This document shows, piece by piece, positions 1 through 4,721 of a DNA stretch of 9,472 nucleotides; the first letter of the stretch is position 1, and each line of letters opens with the position of its first letter. Origin of the DNA: Oscillospiraceae bacterium (GTDB lineage Bacteria; Bacillota; Clostridia; Oscillospirales; Acutalibacteraceae); contig JAJXDX010000020.1 in assembly GCA_021640185.1 (NCBI GenBank), forward strand, positions 1 through 9,472. The letters run 5' to 3'. Below the pieces are notes generated by a model. That model searched no databases. It was given only the letters and a program-made list of their open reading frames with translations, and was not told the DNA's origin. Both the position numbers and the translations under genes were made by a program.

Positions 1-192
1 TCAGAGAGGGCACCCATACGGGTACCCTCTCTGATTTTGGTGAACCATCGGGGATTCTGAACCCTGCTTTTCACGGGGCAGATCCCGTGCGTAGAGCCGT
101 CGTTCCGTTCACCGTGAAAAGCTGTACTTTTGCCCTCGTTTCCCTCGGGCAAAAGTAGCCGGCTTTCTGCTTACCTCGACACTTTACCAAAA
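1..192 (-). repeat. Array unit 1 (192 bp), identical to unit 2
   Basis: Plus-strand contents: the last 40 nt of an H1 hairpin (1-40), the tRNA-tail copy (38-64), H3 with arms at 66-76 and 112-122 (GCTTTTCACGG / CCGTGAAAAGC, 11 bp perfect, 35-nt loop), H2 with arms at 125-135 and 147-157 (TACTTTTGCCC / GGGCAAAAGTA, 11 bp perfect, 11-nt loop), and the conserved box GGCTTTCTGCTTACCTC at 161-177. Inside H3 a shorter competing pairing exists, CACGGG (72-77) with CCCGTG (84-89). The T-arm copy has a one-base insertion in the T loop (TTCAGAAT instead of TTCGAAT) and a mismatch in the stem, so it would not be a normal tRNA. Confidence 0.85.
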
Positions 193-233
193 TCAGAGAG
201 GGCACCCATACGGGTACCCTCTCTGATTTTGGT
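186..233 (-). terminator. H1 hairpin between units 1 and 2
   Basis: Arms 186-207 and 212-233 form a 22-bp stem with a 4-nt loop; the only non-Watson-Crick position is T-G, an allowed U-G pair in minus-strand RNA. On that strand the descending arm ends in TGATTTTGGT after a GC-rich core, giving a terminator-like but weak T tract. Its ascending arm contains the CCA end of the adjacent tRNA-tail copy. A partial copy lies at 1-40. Confidence 0.6.
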
Positions 234-384
234 GAACCATCGGGGATTCTGAACCCTGCTTTTCACGGGGCAGATCCCGTGCGTAGAGCCGTCGTTCCGT
301 TCACCGTGAAAAGCTGTACTTTTGCCCTCGTTTCCCTCGGGCAAAAGTAGCCGGCTTTCTGCTTACCTCGACACTTTACCAAAA
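193..384 (-). repeat. Array unit 2 (192 bp), identical to unit 1
   Basis: Every base matches unit 1 at an offset of 192. The tRNA-tail copy is at 230-256, H3 spans 258-314, H2 spans 317-349 and the conserved box is at 353-369. Identity beside the strongly diverged unit 3 points to recent duplication, unequal recombination or gene conversion. Confidence 0.85.
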
Positions 385-425
385 TCAGAGAGGGCACCCA
401 TACGGGTACCCTCTCTGATTTTGGT
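378..425 (-). terminator. H1 hairpin between units 2 and 3
   Basis: This is the same 22-bp stem and 4-nt loop as the preceding H1, with arms 378-399 and 404-425. It is adjacent to the tRNA-tail copy of unit 3, whose CCA forms part of the ascending arm on the minus strand. Confidence 0.6.
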
Positions 426-563
426 GAACCATCGGGGATCCTGAACCCTCGCTTTGACGAGGTGGATCTTATTGCATGGTCTATTTTCTGCTTCGTCAAA
501 GCGCAGCATTCCCTCCTGCGTCGGGAATGCGATGGCTTTCTGCTTACCTCAATAGTTCACCAA
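385..563 (-). repeat. Array unit 3 (about 179 bp), diverged but with the same layout
   Basis: The unit begins with the same H1 hairpin and tRNA-tail copy (422-448, with GGATCCTGAACCC in place of GGATTCTGAACCC). It then diverges: H3 has arms at 450-460 and 493-503 (CGCTTTGACGA / TCGTCAAAGCG, 11 bp perfect, 32-nt loop) and H2 has arms at 506-513 and 523-530 (GCATTCCC / GGGAATGC, 8 bp perfect, 9-nt loop). The conserved box returns exactly at 534-550. Arm sequences differ from units 1 and 2 at many positions, yet every arm stays perfectly complementary to its partner. Confidence 0.8.
422..558 (-). ncRNA. Candidate structured, possibly tRNA-like RNA (unit 3)
   Basis: In minus-strand RNA, GAACTAT (558-552) can pair with all seven bases of the acceptor-like strand ATGGTTC (432-426), with one G-U pair. 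Between them lie the conserved box, which could form a short GGU/GCC stem with a 9-nt loop, the H2 arm, the long H3 arm and the degenerate T-arm, followed by A-CCA. That order resembles acceptor, D-arm, anticodon arm, long variable arm and T-arm. The resemblance is an inference. The T-stem is imperfect, and in units 1 and 2 the matching 5' strand pairs poorly. Transcription is not shown; H1 between tRNA and array should terminate most tRNA transcripts. Confidence 0.3.
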
Positions 564-607
564 AGCAAAAGGGATGCCCTACAGGCATCCCTTTTGCTTT
601 GGTGAAC
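555..607 (-). terminator. Terminator-like hairpin at the tRNA-Lys 3' end, overlapping the acceptor arm
   Basis: Arms 555-578 and 584-607 form a perfect 24-bp inverted repeat with a 5-nt loop. In minus-strand RNA the core is AAAAGGGATGCC / GGCATCCCTTTT, followed by GCTTTGG, so it can act as the intrinsic terminator of the tRNA gene. Its ascending arm includes GTTC of the tRNA acceptor stem plus the discriminator base and CCA (600-607), so the full hairpin competes with tRNA folding. Being nearly symmetrical, it could also stop transcription entering from the array side. Confidence 0.65.
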
Positions 608-675
608 CATCGGGGATTCGAACCCCGGACCCTTTGATTAAAAGTCAAATGCTCTGCCAGCTGAGCTAATGGTTC
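600..675 (-). tRNA. tRNA-Lys(TTT)
   Basis: The 76-nt gene, CCA encoded, folds as a full cloverleaf on the minus strand. The acceptor is GAACCAT / ATGGTTC with discriminator A and CCA at 602-600. The D arm is GCTC / GAGC. The anticodon arm is TTTGA-CTTTTAA-TCAAA with anticodon TTT at 642-640, the variable loop is GGGTC, and the T arm is CGGGG-TTCGAAT-CCCCG. A consensus promoter lies about 50 nt upstream and a hairpin overlaps the 3' end. The gene is the evident parent of the tRNA-tail copies in the array at 1-448. It decodes AAA and, by wobble, AAG. Confidence 0.97.
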
Positions 676-723
676 ATCTCTTCGGTTTTGGCGCCGGCCG
701 TGTTCCGGTCAACGTGCCTATCT

Positions 724-752
724 ATTATATCGGAACAAAACGCAAAAGTCAA
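724..752 (-). promoter_or_regulatory. Strong sigma-A promoter of tRNA-Lys
   Basis: On the minus strand, TTGACT (752-747) and a perfect TATAAT (729-724) are separated by exactly 17 nt. Transcription would start near 717, leaving a leader of about 40 nt before the mature 5' end at 675. No other gene lies between it and the tRNA. Confidence 0.85.
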
Positions 753-803
753 GCCTTTCGGCCGAAAAAATCGCCGGGTCGCGCAAATGGCTTTGCTGTG
801 CAC

Positions 804-832
804 TGGACTGGCCGCCAAAAACGTGGTATAAT
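804..832 (+). promoter_or_regulatory. Extended -10 promoter of the nucleotide-sugar dehydratase gene
   Basis: TGGACT (804-809) and a perfect TATAAT (827-832) are 17 nt apart, and the -10 is preceded by TGG (824-826), giving the extended -10 form TGnTATAAT. It faces away from the tRNA promoter and stands 32 nt before the chosen start codon, so the leader is short. Confidence 0.75.
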
Positions 833-864
833 GAGCAAAACCACCCCGGAAAGGAGCATGGCCG

Positions 865-1971
865 ATGCCGATCCCCTTTACTCCGCAAGACCTGTCGGCA
901 TGGGTGCCGACGCTGCTCGGGCGCACGCCCGCGCGCGTGCTCGAGCCATCGGCCGCAGACGCTCTGCGCGGCCGCACGGTGCTCGTCACAGGCGGCGGCG
1001 GTTCGATCGGCTCGGCGCTGTGCCGGCAGATCGCGGCCTGCGGCCCCGCGCGGCTCGTCGTTTTCGACATTGCGGAAAACCCGGTCTACGACCTGCAAAA
1101 CGAACTGCTGCGCCGCCACGGCAGCGCTCTGCCGCTGTCGGCGGAGATCGGCTCCGTCCGGGACGAGCGGCGGCTCGACGCCGTCTTTTCCCGCTATCGC
1201 CCGCAGATCGTGTTCCACGCCGCGGCACATAAGCACGTCCCGCTGATGGAGAACGCCCCCGGCGAGGCCGTCAAAAACAACGTTTTCGGCACATACCATA
1301 CGGCCGCGGCGGCACGCCGCCACGGCGCGGAAAAGTTCGTGCTGATCTCCACGGATAAGGCCGTGCGCCCCTCGGGCGTCATGGGCGCGACGAAAAACCT
1401 GTGCGAGCAGATGCTGCAAGCTATGCACGGCGAGGGCGGCACGGTGTTCACCGCCGTGCGTTTCGGCAACGTGCTCGGCTCATGCGGTTCGGTCCTGCCG
1501 CTGTTCTGCCGCCAGATCGCCGACGGCGGCCCGGTCACGATCACGGACGCCCGCGCCACGCGCTATTTCATGACGGTCGAAGAAGCCGTGCAGCTCGTGC
1601 TCGAAGCCGCCGCCTGCGCCGAAAACGGCCAGATCTGCGTCCTCGACATGGGCGACCCCGTGCGCATCCTCGATCTCGCCGAGCGCACGATCCGCCTTTG
1701 CGGCCGCACGCCGCACACCGACATCCGGATCGTGCAGACCGGCCTGCGCCCCGGCGAAAAGCTGCATGAGCAGCCGCTGACCGCGGATGCCGGCCTGTGC
1801 CGCACGGGGAACGACCGGATCTTTATCGAGCAGCGCCCCGCCGTGCCGGAGCCGCTGCTGCTGCAGTGGCTCGATCGCCTGCGTTTGGCAGTCGATACCG
1901 AGGATCCCGCCGCGGTCAAGGCCGCCCTGCACGCGCTCGTGCCGACGTACCGCCCCGCCGAAGCAAAATAA
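865..1971 (+). CDS. Soluble CapD/PglF-type nucleotide-sugar 4,6-dehydratase
   Basis: This 368-aa protein of the extended short-chain dehydrogenase family is related to UDP-GlcNAc 4,6-dehydratases (CapD, PglF, FlaA1/PseB) that feed capsule, exopolysaccharide or glycoprotein synthesis in the cytoplasm. The Rossmann motif TGGGGSIGS is at residues 42-50, acidic D68 ends the second strand, and HAAAHKHVPLMEN starts at 118. STDK (162-165) plus MGATK (173-177) gives the active site with Met in place of the usual SDR tyrosine, as in PglF-type enzymes. GNVLGSCGSV (201-210) and RPGEKLHE (295-302) are C-terminal family marks. The N-terminus (LLGRTP...) matches the linker just before the catalytic domain of large membrane-bound CapD/PglF proteins, so this form lacks their transmembrane and first Rossmann parts. 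The start is ATG 865, 8 nt after AAGGAG (851-856); ATG 858 is out of frame and too close. No glycan genes flank it, so the exact substrate is unknown. Confidence 0.88.
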   Translation: MPIPFTPQDLSAWVPTLLGRTPARVLEPSAADALRGRTVLVTGGGGSIGSALCRQIAACGPARLVVFDIAENPVYDLQNELLRRHGSALPLSAEIGSVRDERRLDAVFSRYRPQIVFHAAAHKHVPLMENAPGEAVKNNVFGTYHTAAAARRHGAEKFVLISTDKAVRPSGVMGATKNLCEQMLQAMHGEGGTVFTAVRFGNVLGSCGSVLPLFCRQIADGGPVTITDARATRYFMTVEEAVQLVLEAAACAENGQICVLDMGDPVRILDLAERTIRLCGRTPHTDIRIVQTGLRPGEKLHEQPLTADAGLCRTGNDRIFIEQRPAVPEPLLLQWLDRLRLAVDTEDPAAVKAALHALVPTYRPAEAK

Positions 1972-2003
1972 AATAGTTTACAAACGTGCGCAAATAAACT
2001 ATT
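1972..2003. promoter_or_regulatory. 9-bp inverted repeat abutting a -35 box, possible operator
   Basis: AATAGTTTA (1972-1980) and TAAACTATT (1995-2003) are perfect inverted copies 14 nt apart. The right half overlaps the first two bases of the -35 box at 2002. The repeat is AT-rich without a T tract, so it is a poor terminator, and its place fits a dimeric repressor or activator. The AGTTT/AAACT half-site style recalls ROK/XylR-type sugar regulators, but the spacing differs and no regulator gene is in view. Confidence 0.4.
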
Positions 2004-2029
2004 GCAAATCGCCGGCTATCCTGTATAAT
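2002..2029 (+). promoter_or_regulatory. Promoter of the isomerase-oxidoreductase unit
   Basis: TTGCAA (2002-2007) is followed after 16 nt by a perfect TATAAT (2024-2029), preceded directly by TG. The leader of about 55 nt before the start codon contains a small perfect hairpin, CGGGCG-TCC-CGCCCG (2053-2067), just ahead of the ribosome binding site AAGGAGAG at 2076-2083. Confidence 0.7.
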
Positions 2030-2090
2030 GAAGATATGAACGATCACCCCGACGGGCGTCCCGCCCGCAGGAAAAAAGGAGAGAAATACG

Positions 2091-3056
2091 ATGAAACTCG
2101 GTGTTCTGACCGTCCCACTGCAAGCCATGCCGACCGAGGAAGCCTTCGCCTATCTGCATTCTCTCGGCGTGCAGACCGTCGAGCTCGGCACCGGCGGCTA
2201 CACCAACGCGAACCATTGCGATCCCGATGTCCTGCTCGCTGACGAGAGCAAGATCGACGAGCTCAAAGCCCTGCTCGCCAAATATGATCTGTCGATCAGC
2301 GTGCTGTCCTGCCACGGCAACCCGATCCACCCCAACAAGGCCGTCGCGGCGGAATACCACCGCGTGTTCGTCAACACCTGCAAATTGGCGCAGAAGCTGG
2401 GCGTGGACACGGTCGTCACGTTCTCCGGCTGCCCCGGCGACAGCCCCGACGCGCACTATCCCAACTGGGTCACCTGCGCGTGGCCGGATGACTACGCCAA
2501 GATCCTCGACTATCAGTGGAACGATGTGCTGATCCCCTATTGGAAGGAAGCCGCCGCCATCGCACAAAGCTACGGCGTCAACAAGATCGCGTTCGAGATG
2601 CACCCCGGTTTCTGCGTCTATAATCCCGCCACCTGCCTGCGTCTGCGCGAGGCGGTCGGCCCCGTCCTCGGCGCGAACTTCGATCCCAGCCACCTGATCT
2701 GGCAGGGCATCGACCCGGTCGAGGCGCTCAAGGCGCTCGAAGGCGCGGTCTATCACTTCCACGCCAAGGATACGCGCATCGACCCGCGCAACAAAGCGGT
2801 CAACGGCGTGCTCGACACCCAAAACCTCGGTATGGTCGCTCATCGCAGCTGGGTGTTCCGCACCGTGGGCTACGGCTCGGATCTGCAGCTGTGGAAGGAT
2901 ATGATGTCCACGCTGCAGCTGATCGGCTATGACGGCTCGGTCAGCATCGAGCATGAGGACGCACTGATGAGCGTCAAGCAGGGACTGGAGAAGGCCATCG
3001 CCTTCCTCAAGGACGTCATGATCACCGATAAGCCCGCCACGGCGTGGTGGACCTGA
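2091..3056 (+). CDS. Sugar phosphate isomerase/epimerase family protein (AP endonuclease 2-type TIM barrel)
   Basis: This 321-aa protein lacks a signal peptide and is therefore cytoplasmic. It belongs to the xylose-isomerase-like TIM-barrel family that includes IolE, IolI and many sugar isomerases/epimerases. The N-terminus MKLGVLTVPL with ELGTGGY (31-37) gives the first barrel strands. Likely divalent-metal ligands are E169 (FEMHPGF), D198 (NFDPSH), H224 (YHFHAKD) and E287 (SIEHED). The ribosome binding site is 7 nt upstream of ATG. The next gene, a Gfo/Idh/MocA oxidoreductase, starts 31 nt after the stop, and the pair is probably co-transcribed. Such pairs are known in inositol-type and 3-keto-sugar or glycoside pathways, including C-glycoside cleavage, where the dehydrogenase oxidises the sugar and the isomerase-like protein rearranges or cleaves it. 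The substrate cannot be read from this sequence. Confidence 0.85.
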   Translation: MKLGVLTVPLQAMPTEEAFAYLHSLGVQTVELGTGGYTNANHCDPDVLLADESKIDELKALLAKYDLSISVLSCHGNPIHPNKAVAAEYHRVFVNTCKLAQKLGVDTVVTFSGCPGDSPDAHYPNWVTCAWPDDYAKILDYQWNDVLIPYWKEAAAIAQSYGVNKIAFEMHPGFCVYNPATCLRLREAVGPVLGANFDPSHLIWQGIDPVEALKALEGAVYHFHAKDTRIDPRNKAVNGVLDTQNLGMVAHRSWVFRTVGYGSDLQLWKDMMSTLQLIGYDGSVSIEHEDALMSVKQGLEKAIAFLKDVMITDKPATAWWT

Positions 3057-3087
3057 TCGGTAAAGCAGGGATAGGAGCGTATCACCG

Positions 3088-4137
3088 ATGAAAAAGATCC
3101 AACTCGCCGTGATCGGCTACGGCGGCATGGGCGGCTGGCATACGCGCCACGCGCTGGAAAGCGACGTGGTCGAGCTGCGCGGCATCTACGACATCCTGCC
3201 GGAAAAACGCGCCTTGGCAGAGAGCCGCGGCATCCACGCCTACGGCTCGTTCGAGGAAGTGCTCGCCGATCCGGCGGTCGAGCTGGTCACCGTCGCGATC
3301 CCCAACGACCAGCACGAAAGCGTGTGCATCCGCGCGCTGGCGGCGGGCAAGCACGTGATCTGCGAAAAGCCCGTCACCCTCAGCTGTGCCAGCCTGCAGC
3401 GGATGTTCGATGCCGCCGATGCGGCCGGCCGCCGTTTCACCGTACACCAAAACCGCCGGTTCGACGTCGATTTTCTCGCCATGAAGCAGCTGCACGACAG
3501 CGGCGAGATCGGCGACTTCATCCGTCTGGAATCCCGCATCCACGGCTCGCGCGGGATCCCCAGCGATTGGCGCGGTGTCAAGCAGTACGGCGGCGGGATG
3601 CTGTATGACTGGGGCATCCACCTGATCGATCAGGTCATGCAGATCCTCACCGCCCCGGTCACCAAGATCGACTGCCGGTTCGACCATATCACCAACGAGG
3701 AGGTCGATGACGGCTTCCGTCTGGATATGACCTTCGCCGACGGCAAGACCGCGTATGTCGAGGTCGGGACGTACAACTTCATCGCCATGCCGCGTTTCTA
3801 TCTGCGCGCCAAAAAGGGCAGCGCGATGATCACCGATTGGCGCGAGGAGTGCCGCGTCGTCAAATGCACCCATTGGCACGAAAACGAGGTGCTGCCCGTC
3901 CAGACGGCGGCCGGTCTGACCAAGACCATGGCCCCCCGTGACGAGCTGACCACGCAAAGCTACACCATCCCGCAGCCCGCGTCCGACGTGCACGATTTCT
4001 ATCGCAACTTCGTGCGCGCCATCCGCGGCGAGGAGGAGCAGCTCGTCACCCACCCGCAGATGATGCGCGTCATGCGCGTCATCGAGGCGGCGTTCACCTC
4101 CGCCGAGGAGGACCGCGTCGTCGCCTGCCAGATCTGA
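3088..4137 (+). CDS. Gfo/Idh/MocA family NAD(P)-dependent oxidoreductase
   Basis: This 349-aa cytoplasmic enzyme has the family's two-domain layout. The N-terminal Rossmann fold begins IQLAVIGYGGMGGWH (4-18), and the conserved EKP is at 93-95 with K94 as the probable catalytic lysine. The C-terminal alpha/beta domain carries GGGMLYDWGIHLID (168-181), whose D174 and H178 sit where family members place catalytic or substrate-contact residues. QNRRFD (121-126) is common in the sugar- and inositol-dehydrogenase branch. Length is normal for the family. AGGAG (3073-3077) lies 10 nt before ATG. The gene is second in a unit with the isomerase upstream and is followed 13 nt after its stop by a strong terminator. 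It probably oxidises or reduces a ring hydroxyl of a sugar, cyclitol or glycoside; the substrate is unresolved. Confidence 0.88.
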   Translation: MKKIQLAVIGYGGMGGWHTRHALESDVVELRGIYDILPEKRALAESRGIHAYGSFEEVLADPAVELVTVAIPNDQHESVCIRALAAGKHVICEKPVTLSCASLQRMFDAADAAGRRFTVHQNRRFDVDFLAMKQLHDSGEIGDFIRLESRIHGSRGIPSDWRGVKQYGGGMLYDWGIHLIDQVMQILTAPVTKIDCRFDHITNEEVDDGFRLDMTFADGKTAYVEVGTYNFIAMPRFYLRAKKGSAMITDWREECRVVKCTHWHENEVLPVQTAAGLTKTMAPRDELTTQSYTIPQPASDVHDFYRNFVRAIRGEEEQLVTHPQMMRVMRVIEAAFTSAEEDRVVACQI

Positions 4138-4150
4138 ACCGATAAATAAA

Positions 4151-4193
4151 CCAGCGCCGCCCGGTCGGATGACCGGGCGGCGCTGGTTTTTTT
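4151..4193 (+). terminator. Intrinsic terminator of the isomerase-oxidoreductase unit
   Basis: A perfect 16-bp GC-rich stem (arms 4151-4166 and 4171-4186) with loop GGAT is followed by seven T (4187-4193). On the opposite strand it is followed by TTTATTTATC, so it may also stop transcripts coming from the atp side. Confidence 0.95.
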
Positions 4194-4413
4194 CCTCTTT
4201 CCTCATCCACCGATCACAGAAACGGAGCCGTTCGCGCCGATGGCGCGGCAGCGGTTCGAATAACCCCTCGATGGACCCATAGCCGCCGTGCATCGCGAGC
4301 CCGCGCGCCTTTTCCGGCCCGCCGGGCAGCGCCTTGCCCTGCTTGTAGTGTTCGATGCTCTGTCCGGCCGCGTCCGGCACGTGTACCTCGTACGGTATGC
4401 CCAGATAGCAGAG
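4194..4413 (-). other. Gap between convergent terminators, with a coding-like fragment
   Basis: No complete gene is supported here. On the minus strand, about 4413-4246 reads as an open frame with mostly G or C at third positions and a protein-like composition (for example GIPYEVHVPDAAGQSIEHYK). It has no good start with a ribosome binding site, and the frame runs on through the downstream terminator and antisense to the oxidoreductase gene. It could be the remnant of a decayed gene or a chance open frame in GC-rich DNA. I do not recognise the peptide. Confidence 0.3.
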
Positions 4414-4445
4414 AAAAAGGCGGGCGGAGCATCGCTCCGCCCGCC
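4414..4445 (-). terminator. Intrinsic terminator of the atp operon
   Basis: On the minus strand, a perfect 12-bp stem GGCGGGCGGAGC / GCTCCGCCCGCC (4445-4434 with 4430-4419) has loop GAT and is followed by TTTTT (4418-4414) and CTC. It begins 12 nt after the atpC stop codon and closes the operon. Confidence 0.93.
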
Positions 4446-4457
4446 CGAACGCGTATC

Positions 4458-4721
4458 TCAGTCGTCCCACCGGAAGCTGCCGGAAAGCAGCGTCGCCTCG
4501 TTGTCGGCCACGGTCAGCAGGCCGCCGTCCAGCGTCGCGGTGCGCCGCTCGCCGTCGACGTCGTCGACGGCGCATTTGCCCGCCATGACGGCGGTGACGA
4601 ACGGCACGTGCCCGGCCATGATGGCCAGATCGCCCATCACGCCGCGCACGGAGAGCATATCCGCCTCACCGTCGAAGGCCGCCCCGTCCGGCGTGGCGAT
4701 CGTCAGCCGGAAAGTGTTCAT
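4458..4721 (-). CDS. atpC: F-type ATP synthase epsilon subunit, short form
   Basis: The 87-aa protein is the epsilon subunit of the F1 central stalk, which sits on gamma and contacts the c ring. The sequence covers only the N-terminal beta sandwich: FRLTIATPDGAAFDGEADML (4-23), then the family signature around GVMGDLAIMAGHVPFVTAV (27-45) and a final strand ending in GSFRWDD. Typical bacterial epsilon is about 130-140 aa and adds two C-terminal helices that bind ATP or inhibit rotation; these are absent. No frameshift is evident: the stop TGA is followed within 12 nt by the terminator, so the short form seems native. Short epsilons are known in some bacteria, such as Chlorobium. ATG overlaps the atpD stop (ATGA, 4721-4718), indicating translational coupling. 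Confidence 0.93.
   Translation of the reverse strand: MNTFRLTIATPDGAAFDGEADMLSVRGVMGDLAIMAGHVPFVTAVMAGKCAVDDVDGERRTATLDGGLLTVADNEATLLSGSFRWDD

Larger units (their letters stand above)
1..599 (-). repeat. Tandem array of tRNA-Lys 3'-end-derived structured repeats
   Basis: Two identical 192-bp units (1-192, 193-384) and one diverged unit of about 179 bp (385-563) lie head to tail and lead into the 3' end of the tRNA-Lys gene. Read on the minus strand, the tRNA sense, each unit is: conserved box GAGGTAAGCAGAAAGCC, hairpin H2, hairpin H3, a copy of the tRNA T-arm/acceptor/CCA end, then long hairpin H1. The plus-strand string TGGTGAACCATCGGGGATTC occurs at 38, 230 and 600; the copy at 422 differs only near its end. 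H1 has a T-G pair that works as G-U only in minus-strand RNA, which supports that sense. The first H1 is cut at base 1, so the array continues to the left. No spacers and no protein gene are evident. Function is unknown; candidates are a structured RNA, serial attachment-site remnants or a palindromic repeat family. Confidence 0.85.

Noticed and set aside
263..499. 78-aa minus-strand open frame across array units 2 and 3
   Set aside because: It lies wholly in the structured repeats, spans hairpin arms and a tRNA-tail copy, has no clear ribosome binding site and changes character between units; the hairpin covariation explains this DNA better than coding does.
1..599. CRISPR array
   Set aside because: The repeats are about 180-192 bp and directly adjoining, with no short repeats separated by unique spacers and no cas genes.
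1..675. Integrative element attachment region
   Set aside because: tRNA 3'-end copies suggest att sites, but no integrase, excisionase or other mobile gene is in the window, and the hairpin set in each unit is not expected for att repeats. It stays possible beyond the left edge.
858..864. ATG 858 as dehydratase start
   Set aside because: It is out of frame with the gene and only 1 nt from the ribosome binding site.
669..1232. 187-aa plus-strand open frame overlapping the tRNA 5' end and the dehydratase gene
   Set aside because: It starts at the edge of a tRNA gene, covers both promoters and becomes Arg/Ala-rich out of frame with the well-supported dehydratase.
2016..2954. 312-aa minus-strand open frame antisense to the isomerase
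   Set aside because: It is a shadow in GC-rich DNA; the plus-strand protein carries all family motifs and a proper ribosome binding site.
3082..4575. 497-aa minus-strand open frame across atpC, the gap and the oxidoreductase gene
   Set aside because: It starts with an arginine run inside atpC, passes through two terminators and is antisense to a clear Gfo/Idh/MocA gene. Only the short middle part looked coding-like and is reported separately.
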